Below the pieces are notes generated by a model. The model searched no databases, was not told the origin of the DNA, and was given only the letters and a program-made list of their open reading frames with translations. A stretch of DNA of 64,000 nucleotides, taken from assembly GCF_013204845.1 (NCBI RefSeq), contig NZ_JABMKY010000003.1, forward strand, positions 186,001 through 250,000. The letters are read 5' to 3'. The number at the start of each line of letters is the position of its first letter. Positions within the stretch are counted from its first letter, which is position 1. Positions 45,715 to 54,599 of this stretch are shown here, in pieces. Source of the stretch: Paenibacillus qinlingensis (GTDB lineage: Bacteria; Bacillota; Bacilli; Paenibacillales; NBRC-103111). The position numbers were made by a program, and so were the translations under genes.

Positions 45715-45911
45715 AGTAATAGAAGTAGGATGTGGATCTGAATGTGAATGAGGAGTAATATTGCTTAGGAGTGAAGGCGGCGAATGTAGTGCAGATGGAG
45801 CATGGGTGTTGATCTTCTGATAATTTTTGCACCCCCAAATCATTTAAATCTTCTCCCCCTGTCAAAATTGCAAAAGAGCACTTTTCGAATGGTTTTCCGC
45901 ACCGTTACCCC

Positions 45912-45939
45912 CAAATTGATGCAAATAGGCATCAATTTG
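45912..45939. other. Perfect 11-bp hairpin
   Basis: CAAATTGATGC (45912-45922) pairs with GCATCAATTTG (45929-45939) across a 6-base loop. No T tract follows, so a terminator is unlikely; it may be an operator or part of a small RNA. Confidence 0.45.
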
Positions 45940-46141
45940 AGGTGATTTCAGAAGATTTTCATGAAATACCTTAAAATTGTTGCCTTTTTGCACGCATTTG
46001 TTAATTTCAGCCATAAATTCGTATAAAGGTTGTATTTTTGCATTTTTGAGAAGGGGGGATGGGAATAACCCCAACCCAACCCCAAGGTTTGTTTGTAATA
46101 TAAAATTTACACGTCGAACGAATCTATCTCTACGTCTTTTC

Positions 46142-47010
46142 TCAAATCTCTAACACCGGCATGCTTCCCCTAGAGCTTGCTTGCTTCGCATAATGTTTCG
46201 GCAGGACACCGACTTTTTTCTTGAACATCCGAAGAAATCCCGTGTAATCGTTAAAGCCTGAGCCCAAACAACTTCCGTCACGGTGGCCCCGTCTTTGAGC
46301 AGTCTTTTGGCAAGCGCAATGCGTTTGAACACGATATATTCATGTATGGTGCTGCCGGTATGCTTTTTGAACAGACGACTGAGGTGGTATCTGCTAATAT
46401 AGAATTGTTTTTCTAACTGTTCTAAGGACAAATCCTCTGCCAGATGCTGATTCAAATAAGCAAGAATAGGCGTCAAGCGAAGGGGTAAGTCGATTCCAAG
46501 CGCCTTCTCTTTGTTGGTCTCATAAAACCGATGCACATGCGAAAGGATGGCTAACAGATATCCTAGCTTCATAAGAGCATCTCCTTCAAAGGGATGCTTT
46601 TTGGCATGGTTATATTTCTGGAAAAGGTCAACCAAAGTCGTGTGTTCCAGTTCGGTAAGTGTGATTTTATTATTTTCACCAAGAGGCCGGTCATAGAAGC
46701 ATTGCAAAGGTTGAAAGAATTCTGTTTGGAAATGTGCGAGCAAAGCGGGATTGAATTCGATCGTGACACGTTCGTACATGGCATCGGTCGTTAAAGCTGG
46801 CTTGTGAATTTCGTGCTCGTTCGTAATGATGAGATCACCATATTGCAAGGGATACACCGTTTTCTCTACAAAGTAATTCACATCACCGCGGATAAGGAAG
46901 AAGATTTCGCACCCTTTGTGCAAGTGGAAATGAACATTAAAAGGCGGTTTTCTAGTTGCATGCAGGAAATTGATATGATCATCGATTTGTGTCAAATAGT
47001 CTGAAATCAT
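46142..47010 (-). pseudogene. AraC-family regulator, frameshifted in the second HTH
   Basis: The minus-strand frame encodes a cupin-type AraC protein (HFHLHKGCEIFFLIRGDVNYF, quoted in part; first HTH LSLEQLEKQFYISRYHLSRL) but after ATVTEVV it continues as nonsense (WAQALTITRDFF) to a stop at 46150. If one base is restored near 46263-46270, the next frame reads LGSGFNDYTGFLRMFKKKVG and VLPKHYAKQAS, a textbook second HTH, and stops at 46142. So one base is missing, or the sequence has an error. ATG 47010 is the likely start, since GAAGGA precedes it. Without the second motif the protein should not bind DNA normally. It is divergent from the oxidoreductase gene at 47130, its probable target. Confidence 0.82.
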
Positions 47011-47129
47011 CTGTTTTCCTTCTTTCACTGAGCAAGATTATCCATATCTGCGGCAATTTCTTCAAGGAAGTAGTAATTAGAATGATATAGGATGGGAGTG
47101 AGATATTCAATATGTGGGAGGGAATAGGC

Positions 47130-48323
47130 ATGAGTAATACTAGTATTAATTTTGGACTTGTTGGCATTGGCAACATTGGTCGCGCGCATCTGAAATATTT
47201 GAATGAGATGGATAATGTGGCTTTAATTGCTGTCTGTGATGTGGATCAAGAGAAGGCTGATCAGTTTGCCAGCACATATGGAGCACAAGCCTACTATAGT
47301 GCTAGTGACATGTTAGCGAATGCGGGTATCGACGTCGTGATTATCGCGGTTCCGCATTATGATCATCCGACAATCGCCATTGAAGCTTTCGAACGTGGCA
47401 TTCATGTCATGTGTGAGAAGCCAATCGCGGTGCATGTTAATGATGCGAATCGCATGATTGATGCCTATGAAGCAGCAAAACAGACGTATCCGAACCTCCA
47501 GTTCGCGATCATGTTCCAAGAGAGAACACTCCCGTTCTATGCGAAGCTGAAGGAAATTGTGGCAAGCGGCGAACTTGGGCAGTTGACGCGTGCGACATGG
47601 ATCCATACGAAGTGGTTCCGCTCCCAAACGTATTACAATAGCGGCGGTTGGCGCGCGACTTGGGCGGGTGAAGGCGGCGGGATCCTGACAAATCAGTGTC
47701 CACACACGCTGGACATGTATCAGTGGTTGTTTGGCTTGCCAGCACTCATCTCTGGTCACGCGCATATTGGAAAGTACCACGATATTGAAGTTGAGGATGA
47801 GGTAACAGCTTATTTGGAACATGCTAACGGGATGATTGGCCATCTGATTGTAACAACGGCAGAGTTGCCTGGGACGAATCGTTTGGAAATCGTCGGAGAT
47901 CACGGCAAGCTGCTTCTCGAAAATGGCAAACTGCTCTACTACAAATACCCGGAATCCATGCTTACTTTTACTAGAGAGACGGAGCAGCAATTTGCCTCAT
48001 GGGAGCTTGAACCGGAGGAAGTTCCTGTAGATACGACAGTTCCGAATGGACATGCGGTTGTAACGAGACGCTTGGTGGATCGATTGATCGGCTTAGATGT
48101 GGACTTGATTGCAGAGGGTCCTGAAGGGTTAGGTGCGCTGACTTTAGCGAATGGGATCATGCTTTCCTCTTTCGAGAAGCGTCCGGTCACAGTTCCGATT
48201 GATGGTGATGCATTTTTAAGACATTTGGAAGAGAAAATTCGAACGTCCAGTTTTATTAAAAAAGTAAATGAAGGACCTGAGACGCTCGTTGATATGTCAG
48301 CATCCTTCGGGACTGCGAAATAA
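47130..48323 (+). CDS. Gfo/Idh/MocA-family oxidoreductase
   Basis: A 397-residue NAD(P)-dependent dehydrogenase. The Rossmann motif is GLVGIGNIGRAHLKYL, the signature is VMCEKPIAV, and the substrate region reads GGGILTNQCPHTLDMYQWLFG (quoted in part as GGGILTNQCPHTLDMYQW). ATG 47130 is preferred over in-frame 47112, because GGGAGG ends 8 bases before it. The next gene, an isomerase-like protein, starts 13 bases after its stop, so they form a two-gene sugar-conversion operon. Confidence 0.93.
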   Translation: MSNTSINFGLVGIGNIGRAHLKYLNEMDNVALIAVCDVDQEKADQFASTYGAQAYYSASDMLANAGIDVVIIAVPHYDHPTIAIEAFERGIHVMCEKPIAVHVNDANRMIDAYEAAKQTYPNLQFAIMFQERTLPFYAKLKEIVASGELGQLTRATWIHTKWFRSQTYYNSGGWRATWAGEGGGILTNQCPHTLDMYQWLFGLPALISGHAHIGKYHDIEVEDEVTAYLEHANGMIGHLIVTTAELPGTNRLEIVGDHGKLLLENGKLLYYKYPESMLTFTRETEQQFASWELEPEEVPVDTTVPNGHAVVTRRLVDRLIGLDVDLIAEGPEGLGALTLANGIMLSSFEKRPVTVPIDGDAFLRHLEEKIRTSSFIKKVNEGPETLVDMSASFGTAK

Positions 48324-48336
48324 GGGAGGAATCGTT

Positions 48337-49164
48337 TTGTCTACAGTAAAAATAACTTGTTTCGCTGATGAAATCTCACATGATTTGGAAGAACAGCTGG
48401 ATGTTCTTGCGCAAGAAGGGCTTGCCCATTTGGAACTTCGCAATGTATGGGGAAAAAATGTGCTCGATTTAACCGAGGATGAGTTGTTGTCAATTCGTAC
48501 TATACTGGATCAGCGAGGCTTCACAGTCTCTTCGATTGCTTCGCCAATCGGTAAATATCCTGTAGTGGACGATTTTGCACCTCAAATAGCGGCTATGCAG
48601 CGTGCCATTCATGCCGCAAAAACGGTAGGTACACCGTACATTCGAATCTTCTCCTATCATCCACCAGAGAATGGCGATCTAGATGCGTGCAGGGAAGAAG
48701 TATTGCTCAGAATGAAACAGCTAACACAGCTTGCTGAACAGAATCAGGTCATTCTTATTTTAGAAAACGATAATAATCTGTATGGCTCGAAGGATGACCG
48801 TGTGTTGGATATTTTACAACATTGTAACTCAATCGCGCTTCGCTCAGCGTTTGATCCTGGTAATTTCGTTATGAATAACGTCAAACCGATGGAAGAAGCT
48901 TATCCGAAGCTGCATGCATATACCGATTACATTCATGTCAAAGATGCAACGCGCGAGCCCAAACAATTCGTTCCTGCAGGCGCAGGGGAAGGTCAAATAG
49001 CTGACCTGTTGCTCCAATTACGTGAGCGCGGTTATACAGGGTATCTCTCGGTTGAGCCGCATTTGCAACATTATTTGCCATATGCCAGTAATCCCAAGCG
49101 CGTGGTATCAGCGGTTCGTGCTTTGAAGGATTTGCTTGCCCGTGCTGAGATGGCTTGGGAGTAA
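48337..49164 (+). CDS. Sugar phosphate isomerase/epimerase-like TIM-barrel protein
   Basis: A 275-residue TIM-barrel protein. Metal-binding positions are seen in LILENDNNLYG (Glu), SAFDPGNFV (Asp), YIHVKDATRE (His) and SVEPHLQHY (Glu). TTG 48337 is chosen as start, with AAGGGAGGA 6-8 bases before it; the frame continues upstream into the preceding gene without a suitable ribosome site. It is cotranscribed with the oxidoreductase gene and converges with an AraC regulator gene whose stop is six bases away. Confidence 0.9.
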   Translation: MSTVKITCFADEISHDLEEQLDVLAQEGLAHLELRNVWGKNVLDLTEDELLSIRTILDQRGFTVSSIASPIGKYPVVDDFAPQIAAMQRAIHAAKTVGTPYIRIFSYHPPENGDLDACREEVLLRMKQLTQLAEQNQVILILENDNNLYGSKDDRVLDILQHCNSIALRSAFDPGNFVMNNVKPMEEAYPKLHAYTDYIHVKDATREPKQFVPAGAGEGQIADLLLQLRERGYTGYLSVEPHLQHYLPYASNPKRVVSAVRALKDLLARAEMAWE

Positions 49165-49170
49165 GATTGC

Positions 49171-50097
49171 TTACTCTTCAAGATGTTCATACGTAACCTG
49201 TAATCGGTCTCTACGATAGCGTTTAGGAGAGACACCTTTAATACGCTTGAATTGTTTAATGAAATAGCTGGTGTGATTAAAGCCAGTTTCCAAAGTGATT
49301 TGTGTGATACTTTTCGTCGGGTCGAGCAGTAATTGCTCGGCTCTTCGTATTTTGATAAACAGGACATATTGGGTGAATGAGGTATGCATGACACCTTTGA
49401 AAAAGCTCGCGAATCGACTATAGCTCATTAAGCATAGCTTGGCTGCTTCTTCTGCGGTAATCGTTAGTGTGCTATCTTCATTGATGGAGACTAGGAGTTG
49501 GCGGAATGCGGCCATCTTCTTCGTGTCTTCACCGGCGTCATCTGTAAAAGTATGGGATAGATGCGTTCGCTGATAGCGCAGCAACCATAGAATTAACTTA
49601 AATATCGAGGATGATACAGCAAGCTCGAAACCGAAAGTTTTCGAATGGTACTCCGCGTACATCTCCTCAATAAGCGTGTGGAGGTTATACGTGTCCTGAA
49701 CCCCTGGTGTCAACCAAGTCGTCATACCATGAAGCGGAGTCGTATAAGGCAAATAATACTGGAGCTCAAAGGCTAGCTGCGGCATGGGGCTTAACATGTC
49801 AGGATCGAAACCAATGACATAATGCTTGGAGGGTTGAAGAGGTTCAACCGTGACACTATGTACTTCACAGGGATGAATGAGTATGAACGCACCTTGTTCG
49901 GCTTCAAAGCTATGATTTCCTACTGTAATCGTGGCTTTTCCAGATGCGATAAAAAGGATTTCCATATGATAATGCCAATGCGAAGCAATCTGGTAGCCCT
50001 CATGATGCGTGGTTTGGCACCCCACATAGAAGGGTCTATCGATATCGGTTAAACCACTTTGGTTTTTATTTTGCTCAAAATAAGGCTGTTGTGACAT
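49171..50097 (-). CDS. AraC-family transcriptional regulator
   Basis: A 308-residue regulator. The cupin part reads SHWHYHMEILFIASGKATIT and the C-terminal part has two HTH motifs, the second being ITQITLETGFNHTSYFIKQF followed by GVSPKRYRR. An AAGGAG lies 14-15 bases before the ATG. It follows another AraC gene at 50117-50869 on the same strand, separated by 19 bases, so both regulators may be cotranscribed. The target could be the isomerase operon before it or the genes beyond the divergent intergenic region. Confidence 0.92.
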   Translation of the reverse strand: MSQQPYFEQNKNQSGLTDIDRPFYVGCQTTHHEGYQIASHWHYHMEILFIASGKATITVGNHSFEAEQGAFILIHPCEVHSVTVEPLQPSKHYVIGFDPDMLSPMPQLAFELQYYLPYTTPLHGMTTWLTPGVQDTYNLHTLIEEMYAEYHSKTFGFELAVSSSIFKLILWLLRYQRTHLSHTFTDDAGEDTKKMAAFRQLLVSINEDSTLTITAEEAAKLCLMSYSRFASFFKGVMHTSFTQYVLFIKIRRAEQLLLDPTKSITQITLETGFNHTSYFIKQFKRIKGVSPKRYRRDRLQVTYEHLEE

Positions 50098-50116
50098 AAG
50101 GGTTTATGCATCTCCT

Positions 50117-50869
50117 TCATGTTAATTGTTGCAGGCGATATCGGCGAGGAGAGAGTCCTGTCTCTTTTTTGAAAAGGGAGCAGAACTGCGTATCATTGGA
50201 GAAACCACTCTCATTAGAAACGGCGGAGATGGAGAGACACGTTTGCTTCAACAGTCGTTTGGCCAGTTCGAAGCGCTTGGACATCACGTATTGCATAGGT
50301 GAAAGACCATATTCTTCTTTGAACAGATGCCGGAATCGATCATAGCTGTAGCCAACCAAATCTGCTAGTAGGTCAACGCTAATTTTCTGACTGACATTCT
50401 CATCAATGTAATTTTTGGCATAAATGACTTTATCTACAGATGGCTCAGAGGTCGTGAATTCATCATAACGAAGGAGTTCAATAATCAATTCGCCAACAAG
50501 GTGATTCAACTTAGCCGTATAGAAAGAGCGTTTATTCTGCATCTCGATGATCATTCTTTGCAGCAAAGCAAGAATTGCTCCTTCGGATTGGTCGATATAT
50601 AAGCCTTCCCGAAGGGGATATTTGCCTAACTCCGCTTGAAATCCAACAAATAGAACTTCGCTGTCAGTCGCATGTTTCTCATCATGCAGGGTACGAGGCT
50701 TAATTAACGTGAAAGTGTCATTGTGAAAAAGGTGAGTGTACTCTCCTACTCGAGTTGAGCCACTTCCTTGCATATAATAAACCAATTCATAGCACTCGTG
50801 TCTATGAGGATAGATCATCGAATTCTGAGACCTTGTTGTTCGGAAAAGAAAATCCAAATGTCCATTCAT
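50117..50869 (-). CDS. AraC-family transcriptional regulator
   Basis: A 250-residue regulator with cupin segment YPHRHECYELVYYMQGSG and two HTH motifs (ISVDLLADLVGYSYDRFRHL; LSISAVSNESGFSNDTQFCS) ending GLSPRRYRLQQ. I choose the ATG at 50869 because GGAAGGA precedes it by about 9 bases; the frame extends to 50953 with no ribosome site. It is divergent from the nucleoside hydrolase gene, with an inverted repeat between the two, so it is a good candidate regulator of that gene and the ribokinase. Confidence 0.9.
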   Translation of the reverse strand: MNGHLDFLFRTTRSQNSMIYPHRHECYELVYYMQGSGSTRVGEYTHLFHNDTFTLIKPRTLHDEKHATDSEVLFVGFQAELGKYPLREGLYIDQSEGAILALLQRMIIEMQNKRSFYTAKLNHLVGELIIELLRYDEFTTSEPSVDKVIYAKNYIDENVSQKISVDLLADLVGYSYDRFRHLFKEEYGLSPMQYVMSKRFELAKRLLKQTCLSISAVSNESGFSNDTQFCSLFKKETGLSPRRYRLQQLT

Positions 50870-50973
50870 TGCAGTTCGTCCTTCCACTTGCAATTTCATA
50901 TAGATAGCCGAATCGTATAAAAAATAAGCCGATCTATGATAAAAATATAGCATGAAATTAGGTAGAATATCAC

Positions 50974-50991
50974 TATATTCTCATTTGTAGA
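50974..50991. promoter_or_regulatory. Inverted repeat in the divergent AraC/nucleoside hydrolase region
   Basis: AGAATA (50974-50979) and TATTCT (50986-50991) are separated by 6 bp. The location between divergent genes suits an operator; nothing else supports it. Confidence 0.3.
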
Positions 50992-51038
50992 GTAAATAGG
51001 TAAGCCAATTCATGATATAAAATATGAGGAGTTGTCCC

Positions 51039-51959
51039 ATGCAATATCCAATAATTACGGAAACGCAACGAATGGAACGCTTGAGTTCAAGAACTGGCAA
51101 GTTAAGAATGGTATTGGATACGGATACCTTTAATGAAATTGATGATCAGTTCGCTGTCGTGTATGCTTTGCAATCCCCAGAAAGACTTCAAGTAGAAGCT
51201 TTCTATGCAGCACCTTTCTTTAACGATCTATCGACTGGGCCGAAGGATGGCATGGAGAAGAGCTATCATGAACTGCACAAAATTCTAAATCTGATGGGTC
51301 GCACCGACATTCCTATTTACAAAGGGTCTGAGTCGTATTTGCCAGGTCCAGATACGCCGGTGGAGAGCGATGCAGCACGTAATTTGGTGGAACGCGCAAA
51401 GGCTTCCTCTCCGGAGGATCCCTTATATGTTGTAGCCATTGGTGCCATCACGAACGTAGCCTCCGCGATTCTTATGGAACCATCCATTATCGAGAATATC
51501 GTAGTTGTATGGCTAGGGGGGCATGCGCTCCACTGGCAGAATACGCGGGAATTTAATTTGGAGCAGGATATTCCTGCGGTTCGCATTATTTTGAATAGCG
51601 GTGTGCCACTCGTGTTAATTCCATGTATGGGCGTTGCCTCGCATTTAAAAACAACGCTATCCGAGATGAAGGATTATGTGAAAGAATCAGGTGTGATTGG
51701 TGAGTATCTGTACGAGACGTTCCGACAAGTTCATCCAGATCATTTCGCTTACTCACGCGTAATTTGGGATATTTCAACGATTGCCTATCTTGTGAATGAA
51801 TCAACCACTCCAAGTGTACTTCTATCAAGTCCGATTGTATCCGATGAGGCAAGATGGAGCCAAGATCAGTCACGACATCTCATTCGATATGTTCATTATA
51901 TTGATCGTGATGGAGTATTTCGAGATTTTTTCCAAAAGCTGCGCAGCAGTTCAACCTAG
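51039..51959 (+). CDS. Inosine-uridine nucleoside N-ribohydrolase-family protein
   Basis: A 306-residue hydrolase of the IUNH family. The calcium-binding signature is visible as MVLDTDTFNEIDDQFAVVYA, where Asp residues are expected to hold Ca2+ and the ribose; the usual DTDxGxDDA is altered to DTDTFNEIDDQ, as in a known subgroup. GAGGAG precedes ATG 51039 (an in-frame ATG at 51024 overlaps that site). The product releases ribose or a related sugar from a nucleoside, and a ribokinase gene follows 127 bases later. Confidence 0.9.
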   Translation: MQYPIITETQRMERLSSRTGKLRMVLDTDTFNEIDDQFAVVYALQSPERLQVEAFYAAPFFNDLSTGPKDGMEKSYHELHKILNLMGRTDIPIYKGSESYLPGPDTPVESDAARNLVERAKASSPEDPLYVVAIGAITNVASAILMEPSIIENIVVVWLGGHALHWQNTREFNLEQDIPAVRIILNSGVPLVLIPCMGVASHLKTTLSEMKDYVKESGVIGEYLYETFRQVHPDHFAYSRVIWDISTIAYLVNESTTPSVLLSSPIVSDEARWSQDQSRHLIRYVHYIDRDGVFRDFFQKLRSSST

Positions 51960-52086
51960 TTTTTGATAGAACCGTTTGTGTATGATACTCGGCAAAAAAG
52001 GAATTCCTACCCAATGGAGCGAACCTTTAGTGACAACGCGTAATTACAAATTCCGGGATTCTATCCCATGAAAGGGTCTAACTTAC

Positions 52087-52986
52087 ATGAAGACAGTACG
52101 TATTGCTGTTGTGGGCAGCCTGAATATGGATTTAGTCGTGTCCATGAGCCGAATGCCTAAGATTGGCGAAACCTTGCAAGGAGATGAGCTGCATACAATT
52201 CCTGGTGGTAAGGGTGCTAATCAAGCTGTGGGTTGTGCGAAGCTCGGAGCTCAAGTTTCCATGATCGGCGCGGTGGGCCAAGATGGCTTCGGGGATGTGC
52301 TCCTAGCTCAAATGACCGCTCACGGTATTCACACAGAGGCCATCGTTCGCAGAGAGGATTGTTCCACGGGAACGGCAACCATTTTACATACCAAGGATGA
52401 CAATTGTATCGTCATTGTGTCGGGAGCGAACGGCAAAGTGACACCCGAGCAAGTGCATGAGCATGCGCAGCTCATTCAAGAAGCAGATGCTGTGCTGGTG
52501 CAACTCGAGATTCCGCTGCCTGCCGTGCAGGCGGCGCTTGAGATTGCACGTGAAGCTGGCGTTCGCACCGTACTTAATCCGGCACCAGCAATCGAGCTTC
52601 CTACCGAGTTGTTGCAGCTAGTTGACTTCATTACACCGAATGAAACGGAGTTTGAGCTGATCAGCGGGGGTAGTTACACGAACGAGCATGAGTTGTTGGC
52701 TGGCATGCAGCAATGGGAAACTGCGGGACCTCGGTTGTTGCTCACACGAGGAGAGAAGGGCGTAGCTATGTTGGCAGAGGGCAAGCTGACCACAATTCCA
52801 GCACCTCGTGTCCAAGTTGTGGATACGACGGGTGCAGGGGATGCATGTAATGCAGCTTTCACAGTCGCTCTGGCTCAAGGCAAAGAGGTGCTGGAAGCAG
52901 CAACGATTGCTGTTAAGGCGGCTTCGTTGTCGGTGACGCGCTTTGGTGCACAGGCGGGGATGCCGCTGCTCGCGGAATTAAGCTAG
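52087..52986 (+). CDS. rbsK: Ribokinase
   Basis: A 299-residue PfkB-family sugar kinase. Signature 1 is GGKGANQAVGCAKLGA and signature 2 is VDTTGAGDACNAAFTVAL, in which the Asp of GAGD is the catalytic base. The N-terminus VVGSLNMDLVVSMSRMPKIG is typical of ribokinase. It would phosphorylate ribose at O5 with ATP, fitting the nucleoside hydrolase gene upstream. The Shine-Dalgarno sequence is weak. A strong terminator follows. Confidence 0.93.
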   Translation: MKTVRIAVVGSLNMDLVVSMSRMPKIGETLQGDELHTIPGGKGANQAVGCAKLGAQVSMIGAVGQDGFGDVLLAQMTAHGIHTEAIVRREDCSTGTATILHTKDDNCIVIVSGANGKVTPEQVHEHAQLIQEADAVLVQLEIPLPAVQAALEIAREAGVRTVLNPAPAIELPTELLQLVDFITPNETEFELISGGSYTNEHELLAGMQQWETAGPRLLLTRGEKGVAMLAEGKLTTIPAPRVQVVDTTGAGDACNAAFTVALAQGKEVLEAATIAVKAASLSVTRFGAQAGMPLLAELS

Positions 52987-53000
52987 TCGCTATATAAGAA

Positions 53001-53030
53001 GCTCGGCCGGTTTTTTAACGGCCGGGCTTT
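53001..53030 (+). terminator. Terminator-like hairpin after the ribokinase gene
   Basis: GCTCGGCCG (53001-53009) pairs with CGGCCGGGC (53019-53027) with one G-T pair, followed by TTT. The loop itself holds six T residues. Confidence 0.7.
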
Positions 53031-53097
53031 ATGTATTAGTCCGATATGGCCGAACTAAATAGAGGCTTTCTCTTCTAAAGTGTCATTATTCCGATTT

Positions 53098-53144
53098 AAA
53101 GACAGAATAACGATTTGTCTTTTATTCATAAACAGCGGTATACT
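53098..53144 (+). promoter_or_regulatory. Promoter with AAAGACA-N11-TGTCTTT operator, copy 1
   Basis: AAAGACA (53098-53104) and TGTCTTT (53116-53122) form a perfect inverted repeat with an 11-bp spacer. The right arm overlaps a -35 box TTGTCT (53115-53120), and TATACT (53139-53144) lies 18 bp further on as -10. The promoter at 54903 has exactly the same geometry. This one drives the regulator gene at 53179, so autoregulation is likely. Confidence 0.75.
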
Positions 53145-53178
53145 TGATCATATTGATGATGCAAAGGAGCCGTCACAC

Positions 53179-54531
53179 ATGGATATTCCGAATCGAATTG
53201 CTATTGGGATATTAGGGCCAGAGGCTCTGGTGAATAAAGTATTGAGTGTGATATCGACGTCATTCCCATCCTTTGAACCTATCGCACGTGCATGTTCGGC
53301 AGAAACGGCGTCTGATATTGCGGAGCAACTGCTTTTGGAGGTTGAAGTACTGTTAGTTACAGGCCCGACACTCTATCGACGAGTCAAAGAGAACGTTCTT
53401 ACACATTTGCCAGTGCATATGATCCCGTTGACGGACACCGGGCTATTTAGTGCGTTATATCGACTGCGCAGTAAGCCGCAGCTTCATGCGGTGGACGCGA
53501 TTTTTAGTATTGATTCTTTTACATCCTCTTCGTTAAGCAGGCATGTCAAAGAGATTGGTGAAACTCCGTCGAGCTTCCTGATCTATGATGGCGTGCCATA
53601 TCCGCAAGTGGAGACGATGACGCAGTTCCATGAGAATGCCTTCCGCAGGGGAGCAACGAAAGCAGCGCTGACCACGGATATTCAAGTCGCTGATACGCTT
53701 AATAAGCAGGGGATTCCGTGCGAGTGGATTACTCCGACCGATCAGAACATTACGGTAGCCTTGGAGCGTGCCCTTCTTTCAACGGAAACACGGCGTAGTA
53801 AAGAAGCGCAGATCCTAGTTGGTATGATCAATGTAGATGAATTCGGCAAAAAACTGCAACTGCAAAGTACAGAGCATGATATTCAACGATTCAAGCTGGA
53901 AGTGCACAGAAAACTGATCGACTATGTAGAGTCGTTAGATGGATATTTAACACATCTGGGTGCGGATGAGTATTTGTTTTTCACGACACGGGGGATTTTC
54001 GAACGCGAGACGGTTGGTTATAAATCGGTTCCACTAGCACGCGAGGTGTGGAAATCACTGGGTCTCTCTCTCAGTATGGGGATCGGCTTCGGTCGCAGCG
54101 CGAATGAAGCGGGTACGCATGCTCGCCTTGCGCTGCGCAGATGCAAAGAAGCCGGAGGCAATACGTGCTTCATTGTGCGGGAAGACAAGACGTTAATTGG
54201 CCCTCTAGAGATGGCCGACCCACTCAGCAGGGACTTGTCGATGACGGATCCTGAGCTGCTGAAGAGTGCAGAAGATGCTGGGATGACATCGACGTATTTG
54301 AGTCGTCTAATGACGACTGTGGCGCGGACGAGCAAGCTGGATTACGAAGTGCACGAATTAGCGAGTATCCTTGGCGTAACTGTCAGGAGTACGCACAGGC
54401 TCTTGCTGCAATGGATGGATCACAACTTGATTTCGAGTGTGGGCTATGTGAAGGTGCCGAAAGGAAGACCGAAACAAACGTTCCGACTTCACTTTCTAGA
54501 GAATTTGGCAGCTGATCCGAGCAGAGTTTAA
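53179..54531 (+). CDS. Transcriptional regulator with degenerate GGDEF-like domain and C-terminal HTH
   Basis: A 450-residue protein. ATG 53179 is preferred over 53080, since AAAGGAG lies just upstream and the earlier start would precede the promoter. Residues ~1-200 are an alpha/beta sensor-like region (AIGILGPEALVNKVL, VEVLLVTGPTLYRRV). Residues ~215-350 resemble a GGDEF/nucleotide-cyclase fold: GADEYLFF stands where GGDEF would be, and ANEAGTHARLALRRCKEAGG matches the end of that domain. The last ~90 residues contain an HTH (LASILGVTVRSTHRLLLQW). It probably binds the inverted repeats at 53098 and 54903 and controls the next operon. The degenerate motif suggests ligand binding rather than cyclase activity. 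Confidence 0.8.
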   Translation: MDIPNRIAIGILGPEALVNKVLSVISTSFPSFEPIARACSAETASDIAEQLLLEVEVLLVTGPTLYRRVKENVLTHLPVHMIPLTDTGLFSALYRLRSKPQLHAVDAIFSIDSFTSSSLSRHVKEIGETPSSFLIYDGVPYPQVETMTQFHENAFRRGATKAALTTDIQVADTLNKQGIPCEWITPTDQNITVALERALLSTETRRSKEAQILVGMINVDEFGKKLQLQSTEHDIQRFKLEVHRKLIDYVESLDGYLTHLGADEYLFFTTRGIFERETVGYKSVPLAREVWKSLGLSLSMGIGFGRSANEAGTHARLALRRCKEAGGNTCFIVREDKTLIGPLEMADPLSRDLSMTDPELLKSAEDAGMTSTYLSRLMTTVARTSKLDYEVHELASILGVTVRSTHRLLLQWMDHNLISSVGYVKVPKGRPKQTFRLHFLENLAADPSRV

Positions 54532-54541
54532 GTTCTTGAAG

Positions 54542-54592
54542 AGAAACCGTTCCATGAATGGCTTCAGCCACGTGGAGTGGTTTCTTTTTTTT
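54542..54592 (+). terminator. Rho-independent terminator after the regulator gene
   Basis: AGAAACC (54542-54548) pairs with GGTTTCT (54579-54585), with an additional TCCA/TGGA stem inside, followed by a run of T. Confidence 0.8.
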
Positions 54593-54599
54593 AGCGAAT

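Larger units (their letters stand above)
44834..46141. other. Gene-poor island rich in repeats (1.3 kb)
   Basis: No convincing gene is present. It holds, in order, a copy of the dispersed element (45066-45253), a (CCCGAA) array, a (CCCCAA) array, an (AGAAGT) array, a perfect 11-bp hairpin at 45912, and a short CCCCAA remnant near 46070-46085. Open frames such as 45319-45510, 45526-45843 (minus) and 44903-45157 (plus) are low-complexity or repeat-derived. A 70-residue minus-strand frame at 45862-46074 is less biased but has no recognised family. Confidence 0.75.

Noticed and set aside
45319..45843. Minus-strand open frames encoding VGVG/GSGS and TSTS repeats
   Set aside because: They are translations of hexanucleotide arrays; any unit of six bases without a stop gives such frames, and no ribosome site or flanking domain supports a gene.
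45862..46074. 70-codon minus-strand frame
   Set aside because: It contains the perfect hairpin, has no known family and no convincing start, so a gene cannot be supported, though it is less biased than its neighbours.
47313..47990. 225-codon minus-strand frame inside the oxidoreductase gene
   Set aside because: The plus strand encodes a full Gfo/Idh/MocA protein; the opposite frame has no family features.
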